Source of the DNA: Porogramme epimiltina
Lineage: Eukaryota > Basidiomycota > Agaricomycetes > Polyporales > Polyporaceae
DNA: 64,000 nt
Direction: 5' to 3'
NCBI GenBank assembly: GCA_900155495.1
Contig: FTLJ01000290.1
Span: forward strand, 62,001-126,000
Shown: one piece after another, positions 34,668 to 45,692 of the stretch
Position numbering within the stretch: the first letter of the stretch is position 1
How the letters are laid out: each line of letters opens with the position of its first letter
Notes under the pieces: model-generated
What the model was told of the DNA's origin: nothing
What the model saw: only the letters and a program-made list of their open reading frames with translations
Database searches by the model: none
Position numbers and translations under genes: made by a program

Positions 34668-37600
34668 TTATATCTCCTCGGACGAGCTCTTCGCTGCCTC
34701 AACCTCCCCCGCCTCTGCTCCACTGTCCGCTATCTCAACGGCCCGCCCTTTCCCCTTCTTCGACGAGCCAGACTTGCAATCACACATCCGCGCAAGCAAC
34801 CCCGGGTCGCTCGCGAGCATGTCCAGCGCCTGAAGGGAGGCCCTACGTGTCGCAATCTCCGCCGAGGGGTCCATTGCACTCGTCACGACTTGGCCGTGGA
34901 TAACAACTGCAGAGGGTGCGCTCGTCAGGACATTTCGGAAGCGGCTCGGAATTTGGGACACCGCCGGCGGGTGCACGGTGGACCGTACCTTCCATGAGGA
35001 CCGCCGTGTTCTGGCGGATCGCGGGCCGCTTCACGACGTCGCTGTTCTGGCAGCCCTCGGCTTGCAGAAGCTCGAGCAAAGTCACTCTAGGGTGTTTAGA
35101 GAGCGTTTGTAGCCGGACGTGCGCGTCGAGGAACTGTTTGAAGACGCCGTGGAAGAACCGGCTAGCGTTGGTCTCTTGGAAGTTATCGCCGACATAGAGC
35201 GCGCCCACGATGGCCTCTACGACATCAGAGAGGATCTGCGGAAACTTTTGAGTGATGAAATCGTGGAGTTAGAACGCACGGCGCACCTTGGGGGGCTCCA
35301 TGGACACCTCGAGCCAGTACTGGCCGGGCAGCCGGTGCTCCCTCTCCGCAGAGTCGTGCTCTTTCGTACGGGCCTCCGCAAGTAAGCCGATGTACTTTTG
35401 GATAGCCGTCTTCAGGTCGCCGGACTCCAGATAGGTGTACTGATGGAGGCCCGCGTGCACACAGAATGCGGCTAGCGTTTGGTTTGACACCATCGCGGCC
35501 TGAAGTTCGTCGTTCAGAAACACAACCGGCTATGTGGCTGACGTGGGCATGCATACCTTAAGCATCGTGAGGCCGCCAGGGGAGAGGTGAGGATGGCGGT
35601 CCCATATATGCCGGGAGACCACTAGTGCAAGTTGTCGTTAACTATAACTGAGCCCTGAGGTACGAGACACTCACAAAAATCTAGCACCGCGTCTCCGATG
35701 AACTCAAGTCTGTCGTAGTTTGCTCCTAGCCCGCCCGAAGAGACAGACATATGTGTCTATACCGCGTCAGCTTCACACACCATCCAAAACAAAGGTGTAG
35801 ACTCACGAGGGCCTGTCCGAGGAGCTCCGGGCGTGCGAACGACACGCCCAGCACCCTCTCGATCTGCTCAGCCGTCGCGCGCGCCAGCCCCGGCATCCCC
35901 GCGCTCGCGCTCGTGCTGCCCTTGCCCTTCTCCTCGACCCGCGCCGCGTGCTCCGCGCGGAGCCGCGCAAAGTCGGCCCAGCGCGCGACGTTCGGCACGG
36001 GGATGCCCACGCTGCGCGCCGCGCGGAGCGCCGCCTCGTGCGCCGCCGCGACGCCGTCGCCATCGCCGCCTCCACCTGCGCCGCCCTTGCTCCCGGAGAG
36101 GAAGGCGGCGGCGAGGACGGCCTCGACGACGTCCGCGACGACCTTGTCGCCCATCCAGAGCGTGTGCTGCGCGTCCTGCTGCCGCTGCTTCTTGCTCCGG
36201 CGCCCGCGCGCCTGGTCCTTCTCCTTGCCGTCGTCCCCCGCACCGGGCGAGGCGTCAGCCATCTGCACGTCTTCGTCCACGCTACCAGGTGGGATGCCCG
36301 CCGCCGCAGGGCTGGGGGCCGCAGGGGCAACGGGGCCCATCGGCGGCTGCCACGCCTTGGCGACGAAGCGCGTGTGCTGGATGTAGGAGGGCAGGCCGAC
36401 GCGCGCGGCGGCCTCCTGGAGGACCTTGTTGCTGATGATGCCCTGGCGCATGACGTGCAGCTCGCCCGCCTCGCTGCCCGGCGCGGTCGCGTAGCAGAAG
36501 TTGGAGGCGAGGACTTTGAGGAAGGAGTCGCCTGCGGGACGGTTGTGAGTCGGTGGGGAAGGGCGAGGTGGTTTGGCTGTCACAACGTACCTAGGAATTC
36601 AAGCCGCTCGTAGTTGAGCTCCGTCCACGCCGCGCGAGAATAGAGCGCTGTGAGGAGCAGCTGTTCTTGCATGGTGTTTTGGAAGAGGCGTGCGTTGAGC
36701 TCCTTGGTGATCAGGTAGCTGTCGATCCTGTCTAGGATGGAGGGCACGAGCCAGAGGGTGCGATACGTGCTACAGCGTCCCGTTAGAACCAGTTCGAATG
36801 ATAGTTAATGCAAGCCCACCTTGCCGGGATAGTGAACTTGTAACACAGCTCCGGTATTAGGTCTAGCCGTAGCCAATTCAGTACACATTCCCACTTCGTG
36901 TTCGGGAAACTTACACTTGAGCGGTACCTTTGTGGACGGCGGCGGCGGAGCCGCGGTGGGATGCAAGTTGTTGATCATGCCAGGGACCGCACTTACTTCG
37001 ATCATAGGCTGATTCACGTCCTGAAGAGCTCCAACATCTTTGCCGCGTTCCTTGCAGTACTCTAAGAAATTTGGGAACTCGGCCTCGCGCTATCCCCGTG
37101 GGCGCAACGGTCGTGAGCGTTCATCCCGCCCACTCAGAAACCACGGAGATCACTCACCAGACTATCTTCCACCTTGCTCAATGGCGTCAGGTCATGCCTG
37201 ACCTTGACAACAAAATGGCGCATCGTGTAGTGGACATTACGGTCCACCACAATCGCGTCTCGTGCTTGCTCGTCGATCGACGTCGTGTTGTCCACCAGGG
37301 GAATGTTGGACGAGGCTGCCGCCAACGTTACCTTGTCCCACGAAATGTATGGGGAAATGTTTGGCGGTGGCCAGGGTGAGTCATCGGCCAGCCGCCACGC
37401 GTCATCGCTGTCCAGCGGCGCGAAATAGCACAGGAAGCTGCCCAGCTCTCGCTTGCCATCCAAATTCTTGTTTATGAGAGAGCAGGTGGTGCGAAGCGTG
37501 TAGTCGTGAAGGACGCGGAGTTTGGCGTCGGTTACTTCCAATGGGGCGGCTTTGGCGAAGCGTATTTCGATGCGTTGCCCGTTGTAGAATAGGGAGAAAT

Positions 37601-40147
37601 CGGGGTTGCGCGGGAGTGGTGCCAATGTGAGGAGCGCCACCGACGCGTAGACCGAATCATCTGAGCACTCAGGGGTGATGATGGTCGGGAAGAGTGTCGT
37701 AGTCGGGGAAAGAGAAGGGTGGGGGACGCGCCAGAAGTCTGGCGTTTTTCTTGGATAGCCGTGAGTTTGCGCTGATGTATTGGCTGTCTTGATGTCCTGG
37801 GAGACAGTGGGTTCGCCCTCGACGCTGAGGTCGTTTGGGAGGAGGGTCCGTGATTGAGGGAAATGTCGATGGGACATCAGTCCCCAGCGAACAAGTCGTT
37901 CACAGGCATAGTAGCAAGCCTCTCTCCTCGCCTCCCACCTTGAAGAACAGAAGGGGCCGGCGAAAGTTGGTAGCATCATCTTGCTAGGAAAACTCAGTGT
38001 GCAATGGAAGGTTTTCTGACCGTTGCCTTCTGAGCCTTCACCTAGAGTAAGTGTAGCTTTGCCGTCATGGCCAGACGAAGAGCTGGGCACCTCTGCAATG
38101 AATCTGTAAATAGCAGCGGTTGAATCGTGTTTATACAACTTGGCATTGGTCACGGGGTCAGTGATGAAATCACTGTCTTCTTCGTCTTCGCTGTCAGACC
38201 TATAGGGATCCAGACCGATGTAGATCGTTGCTGGGGGAAGGCCATTCGTGCCACTCCTAACGTTGGATATCCATGTCCTCAGATCATCATCGACAGCTTG
38301 GGTACGTCTGATGATCTGCCGATGCTCGTTGTTCCCCCTTTCGGCCATGTATACCAGGTGAGAATGTTGCCCTTTGGTACTAGCGTGGCTATATGCATAG
38401 GAGAGCTGGTCTTCAAACAAGTCAAAGCTAGGCTAAATTCAGCCTTGACTATCTCTGGAGGACCTAAAGTGAGACTCAACTTGATGACTATAGAGGCTTG
38501 ATGCATATCGATATCCTCAGATGACTTGGTCAGAACCAGCAAGTTATATCCTCCGTCAGTGAATGCGCGGAGAGTCACATTCTAAAGAACCCATGCTCAT
38601 GTTCAGCGCTAACAGTAAGGGAACGAAGGCACTAATGCACGTACCCGTCGTGATCGGTCCAATACGGATGCTTTGACGAACGGTAGGTCAGAATCTGGAA
38701 GTTGAAGCAGTTCCACCAACATAATCGCGACAGCCCTGTCCTTCACTTGAATAGTTTCCTACGCTGTCACGTTCATGCCACAGTAAGAGATAAGGACAGT
38801 CTCACCAAATATGATGCCACGAAAGTGGTCTCCATAGTTGACACAGGGTCTCAATATTTGTAGCAGTCTGATAAACTTTGAAGAGGCGTTGAAGGTTGGG
38901 GGGTTGGTGCTGATGACGAACGGTTTCAAAACGTTGAATTCTGTGAGGATTTCCAATCCTGCTCGTACGGGATCGTGCTGATCTTTAGAACCCTTCAATA
39001 GCACATTTGAAACGTTCCGCCAATAGAGTTCCGCAGCGAAAGAACCCAATTGTTTGAAGATGCGACTAGCTCTGCGATAATAGCAAGGGAGAATGAGGCT
39101 CCACTCTGGATCAACCTTTCGCAGATTAGCAGAGAGAGGTGTGCCGAGATTCGGTTGGGGATCGTACTCGACCACAAGTTCAGTCGGTCCAGTCCAAGGT
39201 TCAACTATTGGCGTTTCCAGGAAGAACGTTCGTGCCCGAGATGATGTCTCCAGCCAGCTCAAGTCAAGAGAGCCCCAGTGGTCTGTAGAACAAGTAAATG
39301 TGGCGAGGATTCGGGGTGGATCCGGTATTCTGCTGTGGTAGTCGGATATGATGCGGAGCACTGGATGAGGAGTGATTGTAGGCACTATTCGCTGAGCGTC
39401 GCTGATAACCATGAGGTGCGCTTGGGAGAGATTGATGTTTCCGTATGCAAGAGAGTCGAGGAGCATCTAGTCAAAGTCAACGTACATGATTTTCTGAGGT
39501 GCAAGTAAGCCTTACATTTGCCGTCACCACAATGATGTCGTTGTAGATCAGGGTTGGCCAGCCGTTCGATTCTGAAGAGTGTAGCGCAACCGTATATGAC
39601 CCCACTTGGAAATACATCTCCTCCAGTTCATTTGTGTACTCTTGGATGGAGAAATTGTCACTGTGAAGAGGATGAGTACACAGGAGCTGACTGGCGCCAC
39701 ACTAAGCTTACTCGACGACAAAGAGGATGGTACGGTGCTTGCTGCTTGGTACAGCGCTTTGTCGAGCGACAATACTTTGTCCCAGCGTTACTTTAAGGAG
39801 ATCGAGCTTTTCTATACGAATTTTAGTCACGTTACTGGCGACACGTGGAGGACTGGATCTACCTTCACGGCTTTCGACAACAGTTATTACTAGGGACTCA
39901 TATGAGCTAAAGCGAGCATCAAACATCTATGGTTTGTCTCACCGTTACCACTGGAGAGCTCCTTGAATACGTCTTCTGTGGTTGTCACGGGACGTGGCAA
40001 GTCTTTTGCAGTGACCCCATTTCCTGTCTTTCGTTTCTTAGGAGGGGGTGAATCGTCGGGCTCATCATTCCCATTATCCGGGCTTCTCGGTCTTGTAGGG
40101 GTGGAGGAGTTGAAGTTTTCCGAAGTCTGCTTCCATAAGTTGAGCAT
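34668..40147 (-). CDS. Dicer-like ribonuclease with a degenerate helicase domain
   Basis: Cuts double-stranded RNA into small RNAs for silencing. Sixteen exons: 40147-39971, 39926-39712, 39660-39516, 39466-38806, 38745-38645, 38581-38481, 38427-37158, 37089-36915, 36862-36820, 36769-36591, 36531-35807, 35756-35675, 35621-35557, 35499-35287, 35235-34989 and 34906-34668, giving about 1545 aa. The order is helicase-like (about 55-500), Dicer dimerisation (about 560-680), PAZ/platform-like (about 690-960), RNase IIIa (about 965-1260), RNase IIIb (about 1265-1400) and a dsRBD-like tail. Both nuclease sites are complete: YERLEFLGDSFLK plus DKVVADVVEA, and YDRLEFIGDAVLDF plus LSDVVEAI. The helicase motifs are not: no GxGKT, VISDAQR in place of DEAH, ATFTCS for motif III and YSHASTK for QxxGRxxR. 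A possible 51-bp intron inside exon 2 keeps the frame. Confidence 0.92.
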
Positions 40148-40629
40148 GTTCACTTGCTCGGACGCGACCTACGCTTAACCACTTGGGCCAACTCAAGGAT
40201 GTTGCAAGGCGGAACCACCAGTGACCTAGAAAAACACGAAATGAGCTTGAAGGTAATCATTAAGAGAATTCGCACGACACTGGATTTCAACATACTTTTT
40301 AGTGAATTATTGTCTGTCACCTACGGAACAGGGGAAGTCTTTGTTGATATATAGGTTGGGTGTCGCAATGGAAGACGTCCTTACGTTTTAGACGCCCATC
40401 GAGAATGCTAATATGGTCGGGCGCCTGTTTAACTTGGAGCCGAACCGCCGCTCGAACGGGTTTCGGGCTGTGTTTCGGGGAGCTTTTACACGGCCAAGTG
40501 TGCCCCACGATAGAAAAAAGAGGGGTGTATACGTCATTAGAGTCTAGATTATAAACGGAGGGTGCGGGGCACCTGGACGAAGAATTATATCTGAACTAAG
40601 CTATCATCTCAGCGTATAGCCTATAGGTA
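40148..40629. other. Intergenic MRF1 / Dicer (promoter of Dicer)
   Basis: About 480 bp, AT-rich. It includes a TATATAT run at about 40346-40353, some 200 bp upstream of the Dicer start. No gene seen. Confidence 0.5.
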
Positions 40630-42138
40630 TCATTTTTCCAACAAGACATCCTCCAACAGCTCATCGTGATGCCGCTGTTGAAGGGCCTTGAGGAAGTCTT
40701 GTAAACCATTCCCTTCCATCACCATCGTGAGATTCTTGACAGACATGCCAAGCCTGTGATCCGTGACTCGATCCTACACAAGGCCGTTAGGATATGTCCA
40801 GAAACTGAACGCCACACTAACCTGGGCGTAGTTGTACGTTCTAATTTTCTCGCTTCGGTCAGCGCTGCGCACAAGATTACGGCGGACATCTCGTCGCTCC
40901 ATCATTTCTTGGTTGAGCTTCCTATCCATCAAGCGACCTGTGAGGACTTGGAACGCTCGCCTGCGATTCTAAAAGGAGGTTAGTAGCCGGAACTGAGAAC
41001 AGGTGATTTCTTACTTGGTGCTGGCTGCGCTCATCTTGCATGGACACCGTGATGCCAGTGGGCAAGTGTGTCAGACGAACAGCAGACTCCGTTTTGTTGA
41101 CGTGCTTGAGAGAAGACTCGCATGAGTGGTGTGTTGCGCTCCACGAGGAAAAGACATACTTGTCCACCAGCACCCCTTGACCGCATCACCTCGATTTTAA
41201 TCTCATCCATGGTGAACAGCTTGTCTTCGGAGGCATTATTGTCCTCGACTAGGGGGAGAACCTTCCCATGGATATATAAATGAACGACGGGGATCATATG
41301 TTGTTGAAGAAACTTACCATGACCCCAACAGTGCTTGTGTGTACTCGCCCGTTTGCTTCTGTGGCAGGGACTCTTTGTACTCGATGCACTCCACTCTCCC
41401 ACCGCAGTGCATCATAGGCGGCATCCCCCTTTACCTCTAAGATGGCATCCTTCATCCCGCCCTGTTCGAGGTCGTTGCTGGTCACGACGGTCGCGTTCCA
41501 TCCCAACGATTGCGCCGCACGGGTGTACATTCGCACCAAGTCCTCCACGAACAAGGCAGACTCTGAACCACCAACGCCGGCTCGGAGTTCGAGGATAGCT
41601 GAGAGGTGGGCGGTTTTTGATGGCGGGACGAGGAGGTCGGGGAAAGTAGAGTCCACGAGATGGGATATGGTCTCGGATAGAGTCGCGTACTCTTCTTCAG
41701 CCATGCTCTTCATGGTGGTGTCCGGATCGCTGAGAAGCGGCAGCGTCTCCTCCAACGACTACTGTTGGGGATGTGATGAGGGCCGGTTCTGGTAGTGAAG
41801 TCGAGCTACGGACCTGCTTCGCACGAACCCACTCGGACCAAGCATCGTGTAGAGGTTCTAGCTCCCTAATTTTTCTGACGCGTTTAATGTCTTCGTCTGA
41901 CAAGGCATCCTGAGATATCTATATCACCTGTCAAGACACAGTCCTCGTTATCATCGACAAGGAACTTTACCTCGGCTTGCAACCTGTCTCGCTCCTCGAC
42001 TTTGCGTTTGACAAACTGGATTATTGGTGCATCCTCCAACTGAGGAGCACGTGGCACTTGTTGCTGAGCTGCGCGTAGTAAGCTGCTGGTACTGAAAGCT
42101 CTAGGTTGTCGTAGTTGGCGAAGTGCAAAACGAAACAT
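40630..42138 (-). CDS. MRF1: Mitochondrial peptide chain release factor 1
   Basis: Recognises UAA/UAG on the mitochondrial ribosome and triggers peptide release. Seven exons: 42138-41971, 41909-41814, 41758-41318, 41261-41160, 41104-41015, 40968-40822 and 40773-40630, giving 395 aa. A presequence rich in Arg, Gln and Ser ([20 protein letters not shown]) is followed by the RF1 helical domain and the PCRF domain ([20 protein letters not shown]). The catalytic GGQ loop is [20 protein letters not shown], split by an intron directly after GGQ. The C-terminal part has [19 protein letters not shown], standard for class I release factors. I could not place the codon-reading PxT-type motif with confidence. 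The divergent neighbour starts 360 bp away. Confidence 0.95.
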
Positions 42139-42498
42139 AGATGGCGGACGGGACGGAGCGGCACCTCGTGAAGTGGCAGAGATGAAGTGGCAAAGATCGG
42201 TCCCTGGCGGAAGCCGGCGGACCGACAATCAAGGCGCCCGTTGGGTAGTAGGGAGCCTGGGACAGTGGAAGAGAGCTGTTCGAGAACTGTCATGACACCG
42301 CTCTCGCATACCGCCTGCATCGCTATAGACGTCCACCCCGGTCGTTCTCCTAGTCATCGTGAATGCTGTGACTGCTTGTAGCCTTTCGCCCTCCGTGCCC
42401 CGACAGGTGATAAATAGGTCGACTGCGGCATTGGGCCCGAGTGAACTGCATTCTCACCCCGACCCCCACCATGTTCAACAACGCGTCCTTGGTCATTA
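42139..42498. other. Divergent promoter MRF1 / conserved unknown gene
   Basis: About 360 bp between two start codons. A short TATA-like GATAAATAGG sits at about 42409-42418. No gene. Confidence 0.45.
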
Positions 42499-44031
42499 AT
42501 GCCTCTAAACAGTTTCGAGAAGACAGCTGTACTATATCACCACGTGCAAGAGCCCCTCGCGAACGAACACGATCAGATCCTTGTCTCCCGGCACGCTTGC
42601 CTTCTACAGGTGAGCCTGTTTAGCTGTGCTTGCTTTCGAGTGCTAACACGTTCAAGCCTTCATCCAGCGAGAGGCTGATGGCGCAGCACCAAAGGCTGTC
42701 GATGAAGAGTTGAAACGGGTACAAAGGGCATTGGAAGCAGCTTCTGTGAGATCCGAGGAGGAAGAGACTAAGTCGCTCTCTCTATCCGCTCCAACATCTC
42801 CCGAGACAAGCCCGCGAACAAGGAAGAAATCATTATTAGAGATGATACCTTCTGCTTTTCATGCTGCCAGGACACTGCGAGACGCATCAAAGAAGGGCAG
42901 CGGTCTGCCTTGGAAGGCCCCAGAGGTTCATTTCCTTCTATCTCATACCTCTCATCTATTGATATTGCGTTTACAAGCCGTTCGAAGTGTTACGCGCTAT
43001 TGAAAGGAAGGATATCATGTTCATAATGGAGGTCCGCGACAGGTCTTTTGAGGTCCGCATATCGTCGTCTAATACTCAAGTGGAACCTACTCACTATAAC
43101 ATCTAATAGAGCTTAGTGAAGAAGTCCGGTGATGTTACGCCTCTTATCCATGCTATGCGAATCGAATCCACAGATATGGCTATCATCCTTTTGGGCGCGT
43201 TCTCTCGGTATATCAACAACCTACAAGACGAAGACATGGAGAACCCGGATACCAAAAAGATGCTGAAGATGCTCAGTGCGTTCTTGTTTCAACCTCATCT
43301 TGCGTCATTCGGACCGGTCATCTTATTATAGGAGTCAATTTGAAGATAGCTATTGACTACGGCTTGCAAAAGTCCCAAAAAGACCTCATGGCCTCCTTTC
43401 TGCAAACCCTCATCATGAGCGAAGGGGACTCTTGGATCGCACTTCAAACCGGGGACATAGCCGTAGCATTGCGCCTAGGCCCCGAAGGGAAGCCTGTGCG
43501 CAACGCGGAAGCTGCCGTACGAAGCTTCGCCACACGAAGTCTAGGGAAAGCGGAATTCATTGCGTCCTTAGAAGACTAGTACGTCGCTGGGGTTTTGCAC
43601 AGACTTTTTTCAGGCATTCATCCAGCTTTCAGTGTGGCAAATGCCACCGCTGACCTTGTAATGATGGCTGCGTGGTCAAATGTACTGCAATACGTGCAAG
43701 CTGAGCCCCTGCCTGTGAGCTCATCTCTATTTACTATACCGCTGCGCTAATGAGTTTGTCTCCAGACATACTACTTCGCTCGGGATGACCGTGTCTACAG
43801 AGCGTTCATCGAGCGACTAGATCGACACAAGGATGTGATCAGATCGAAAGCCGGTCGACGACTACGTTTGCAGCTTGATGCACTGCGTAAACATTTAGAA
43901 GGAAGGAATAGGACTTATCGAGTGAGTACCACCTGTCTGTTCTATTCGACTTGTTCTTGCGATCTAACCTACGGCGACAGAGCAAAGTGGAATCGCTGGC
44001 GAAGGAATTAGACGAAGGAGAAGGACTTTGA
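42499..44031 (+). CDS. Conserved fungal protein of unknown function
   Basis: I do not recognise the family. Eight exons: 42499-42609, 42668-42925, 42978-43052, 43110-43275, 43332-43578, 43633-43714, 43766-43921 and 43981-44031, giving 381 aa in one consistent frame. The start is fixed by the open leader MPLNSFEKTAVLYHHVQEP. The upstream ATG at 42471 lies in another frame. Acidic Ser-rich residues about 60-100 look disordered. The rest is predicted helical: FEVLRAIERKDIMFIMEVRD, GDVTPLIHAMRIESTDMAII and DLMASFLQTLIMSEG suggest ankyrin- or HEAT-like helical pairs. A basic coiled-coil-like end has RRLRLQLDALRKHLEGRN. No catalytic motif, signal peptide or membrane segment is seen. The function is unknown. 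Confidence 0.8.
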
Positions 44032-44546
44032 CCTCCCACGGACATCTGTTTTGTACTTTTACATTTCTGTGTACTAATATGTGCCAACAGTGCTGAGTCT
44101 CGTCGACAGACTGCATGTTCAGAGGACCTGCGTAACCTTTCAGAAGTTGCTCATACAAGGTGCCCTACGGGTCAAAGTCCCAGCCCGCATAGTGGCGTAT
44201 TATTGAGCATAAATCAACGCAGCCGCGCGACTCGCTCGCACGGTGCAGAGGGCCAACACGGTTTCGACACTCTCGATCCGTGACTCTCATGCTTGTAGAA
44301 GGTGCCGCACGTGTCTAAGAACACAACACGCTTCGTGGCGTATCATCGAGCATACATTCCAGTTGTATTTATGATGTGACCATCCCATTAGAGTATTAGA
44401 ATAGGCAACAAGATTTACCACACGCTGTATTTGGGTGAGATCTAGAGTGACCTCGTCGAGTCGGTGCCATCCCGCCATTATCCCTCATAAATAGGGTCAG
44501 TGAAACCGCAATCAGATTGTATTCGGGCTTAAACTGCGAGTATAAG
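44032..44546. other. Convergent 3' region with an imperfect direct repeat
   Basis: About 515 bp between two stop codons. It holds two related 55-bp copies (see the repeat entry). No gene. Confidence 0.5.
44157..44354. repeat. Imperfect direct repeat, two 55-bp copies
   Basis: Copies at 44157-44211 and 44299-44354 both start AAGGTGCC. Both end GTGGCGTAT(T/C)AT(T/C)GAGCATA, with about two-thirds identity between. The spacing is 143 bp. It may be a diverged local duplication or a remnant of a short mobile element. Confidence 0.45.
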
Positions 44547-45370
44547 CTACGGAACCAACTTCAAACCATTCCACCAGCTATACGTAGCGACCCCCGCCAA
44601 GCTTATGACAGAAGGCAAAAGGTTCAGCTGAACGACGCCATATATCCACGCAGTGGCTATTGGGGGGCTCTGAAACAGGTGAACATGTCATGAAATGGCG
44701 AGTCTCCAGCTGCGTACACGCACCTGTCGCATGACCACCAGCCAGTTTCCCCGGTTAATGAGCCAAACTAAGCGTGCTCCAGCAGTGCTTGCAATCAAGA
44801 AGAATACTCCTTGCATCCATGTCTCAAATTTGTATCGGTTTGCTGGGGGCAAGACGTGAGCACGCGACCGACGAAGACAGTGTGCGACTCACAGTAGAAC
44901 ACCAATATTGAGATGACTTCGGTCTAGGATCAGCGTCAGGGAACACATGATAAGTCTAGTAGACACACTTGGCACGCCGGGAAGCATTCTGTCCATGAGC
45001 TCTCGGAACTCGGGTTTCCTTCCGTACTGGTAGTGCACAAGACTGTTACAGGAGAACGAGATGTGAGCCGTGCACAGTGCAGACTAGGCGGAATGGCATA
45101 CATCTCCATGAGCAATAGCATAAATGACATTGGGATAATGAGCATTATCGCGTTGAAGACCTCCTCTGCGAATGGCGACAGTCCCTCGGATGGCTCTTCA
45201 GCACCGTCTTGCGTGGCATTCTTAGCCTGGCCCTCTTTTGGGACCTGCTTGAGGATGCCAGACTCCCGGATGATTCGCCACTGCTCTGATTCTGGGATGT
45301 CGACCAGAGGTGCGTCGCCTCTAGACGGGACATCTGAGGGTCTGGTGCCGGATTTACGATTCCTAGCCAT
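44547..45370 (-). CDS. DUF7719-type small membrane protein
   Basis: A fungal membrane protein family of unknown function, named from memory as DUF7719. Five exons: 45370-45102, 45042-44969, 44916-44893, 44842-44724 and 44669-44547, giving 202 aa. A charged N-terminus holds the conserved IPESEQWRIIRESGILKQVP. Four hydrophobic segments follow: NAIMLIIPMSFMLLLMEIL, GVPIISILVFY, MQGVFFLIASTAGARLVWLI and TAWIYGVVQLNLLPSVISLA. The loops HYQYGRKPEFRELMDRMLPG and NRGNWLVVMRQ are the most conserved parts. Exon 3 is 24 nt. The joins restore an uninterrupted family pattern. Probable location is the ER or another internal membrane; this is a guess. Confidence 0.8.
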
Positions 45371-45692
45371 GTAGAGTCAAGAGTGTGTTGGGGAAGCAGC
45401 TTGCCAGACGGTAGCCGGCATGAGCTCGCCGCCTGCGAGATCACTTGTGTCATAACCCTATTTTGAGGTCTCGCCTCTCCCTGGGAGGCCCGGCCCGGAC
45501 ACTGAAAATCGCAGTGCGGAGACGGTGGCGGTCAACCCGAGCTGGTGTAGCGAGCAGTCTGAGCAGGCAGCACCTCTCGCACCATCCCTCCTCTTCCCCT
45601 ACAGCTTGGGTCTTCTCAGGTGCTCCCACACCGGCAACACCTCGGTCCATACCCTAGGGCTACTGCCACGACTATCATCACTACTACCCGAG
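45371..45692. other. Divergent promoter DUF7719 gene / FAF1-like gene
   Basis: A 322-bp spacer between divergent start codons. No distinct motif recognised. Confidence 0.45.

Noticed and set aside
39600..40147. Dicer helicase region read as a pseudogene
   Set aside because: All exon joins are in frame, no stop interrupts it, and the helicase fold can be followed to intact downstream domains.
42471..42623. Start at ATG 42471 for the conserved unknown gene
   Set aside because: That frame stops after 50 codons and gives no continuation; the ATG at 42499 opens the frame that splices through all eight exons.
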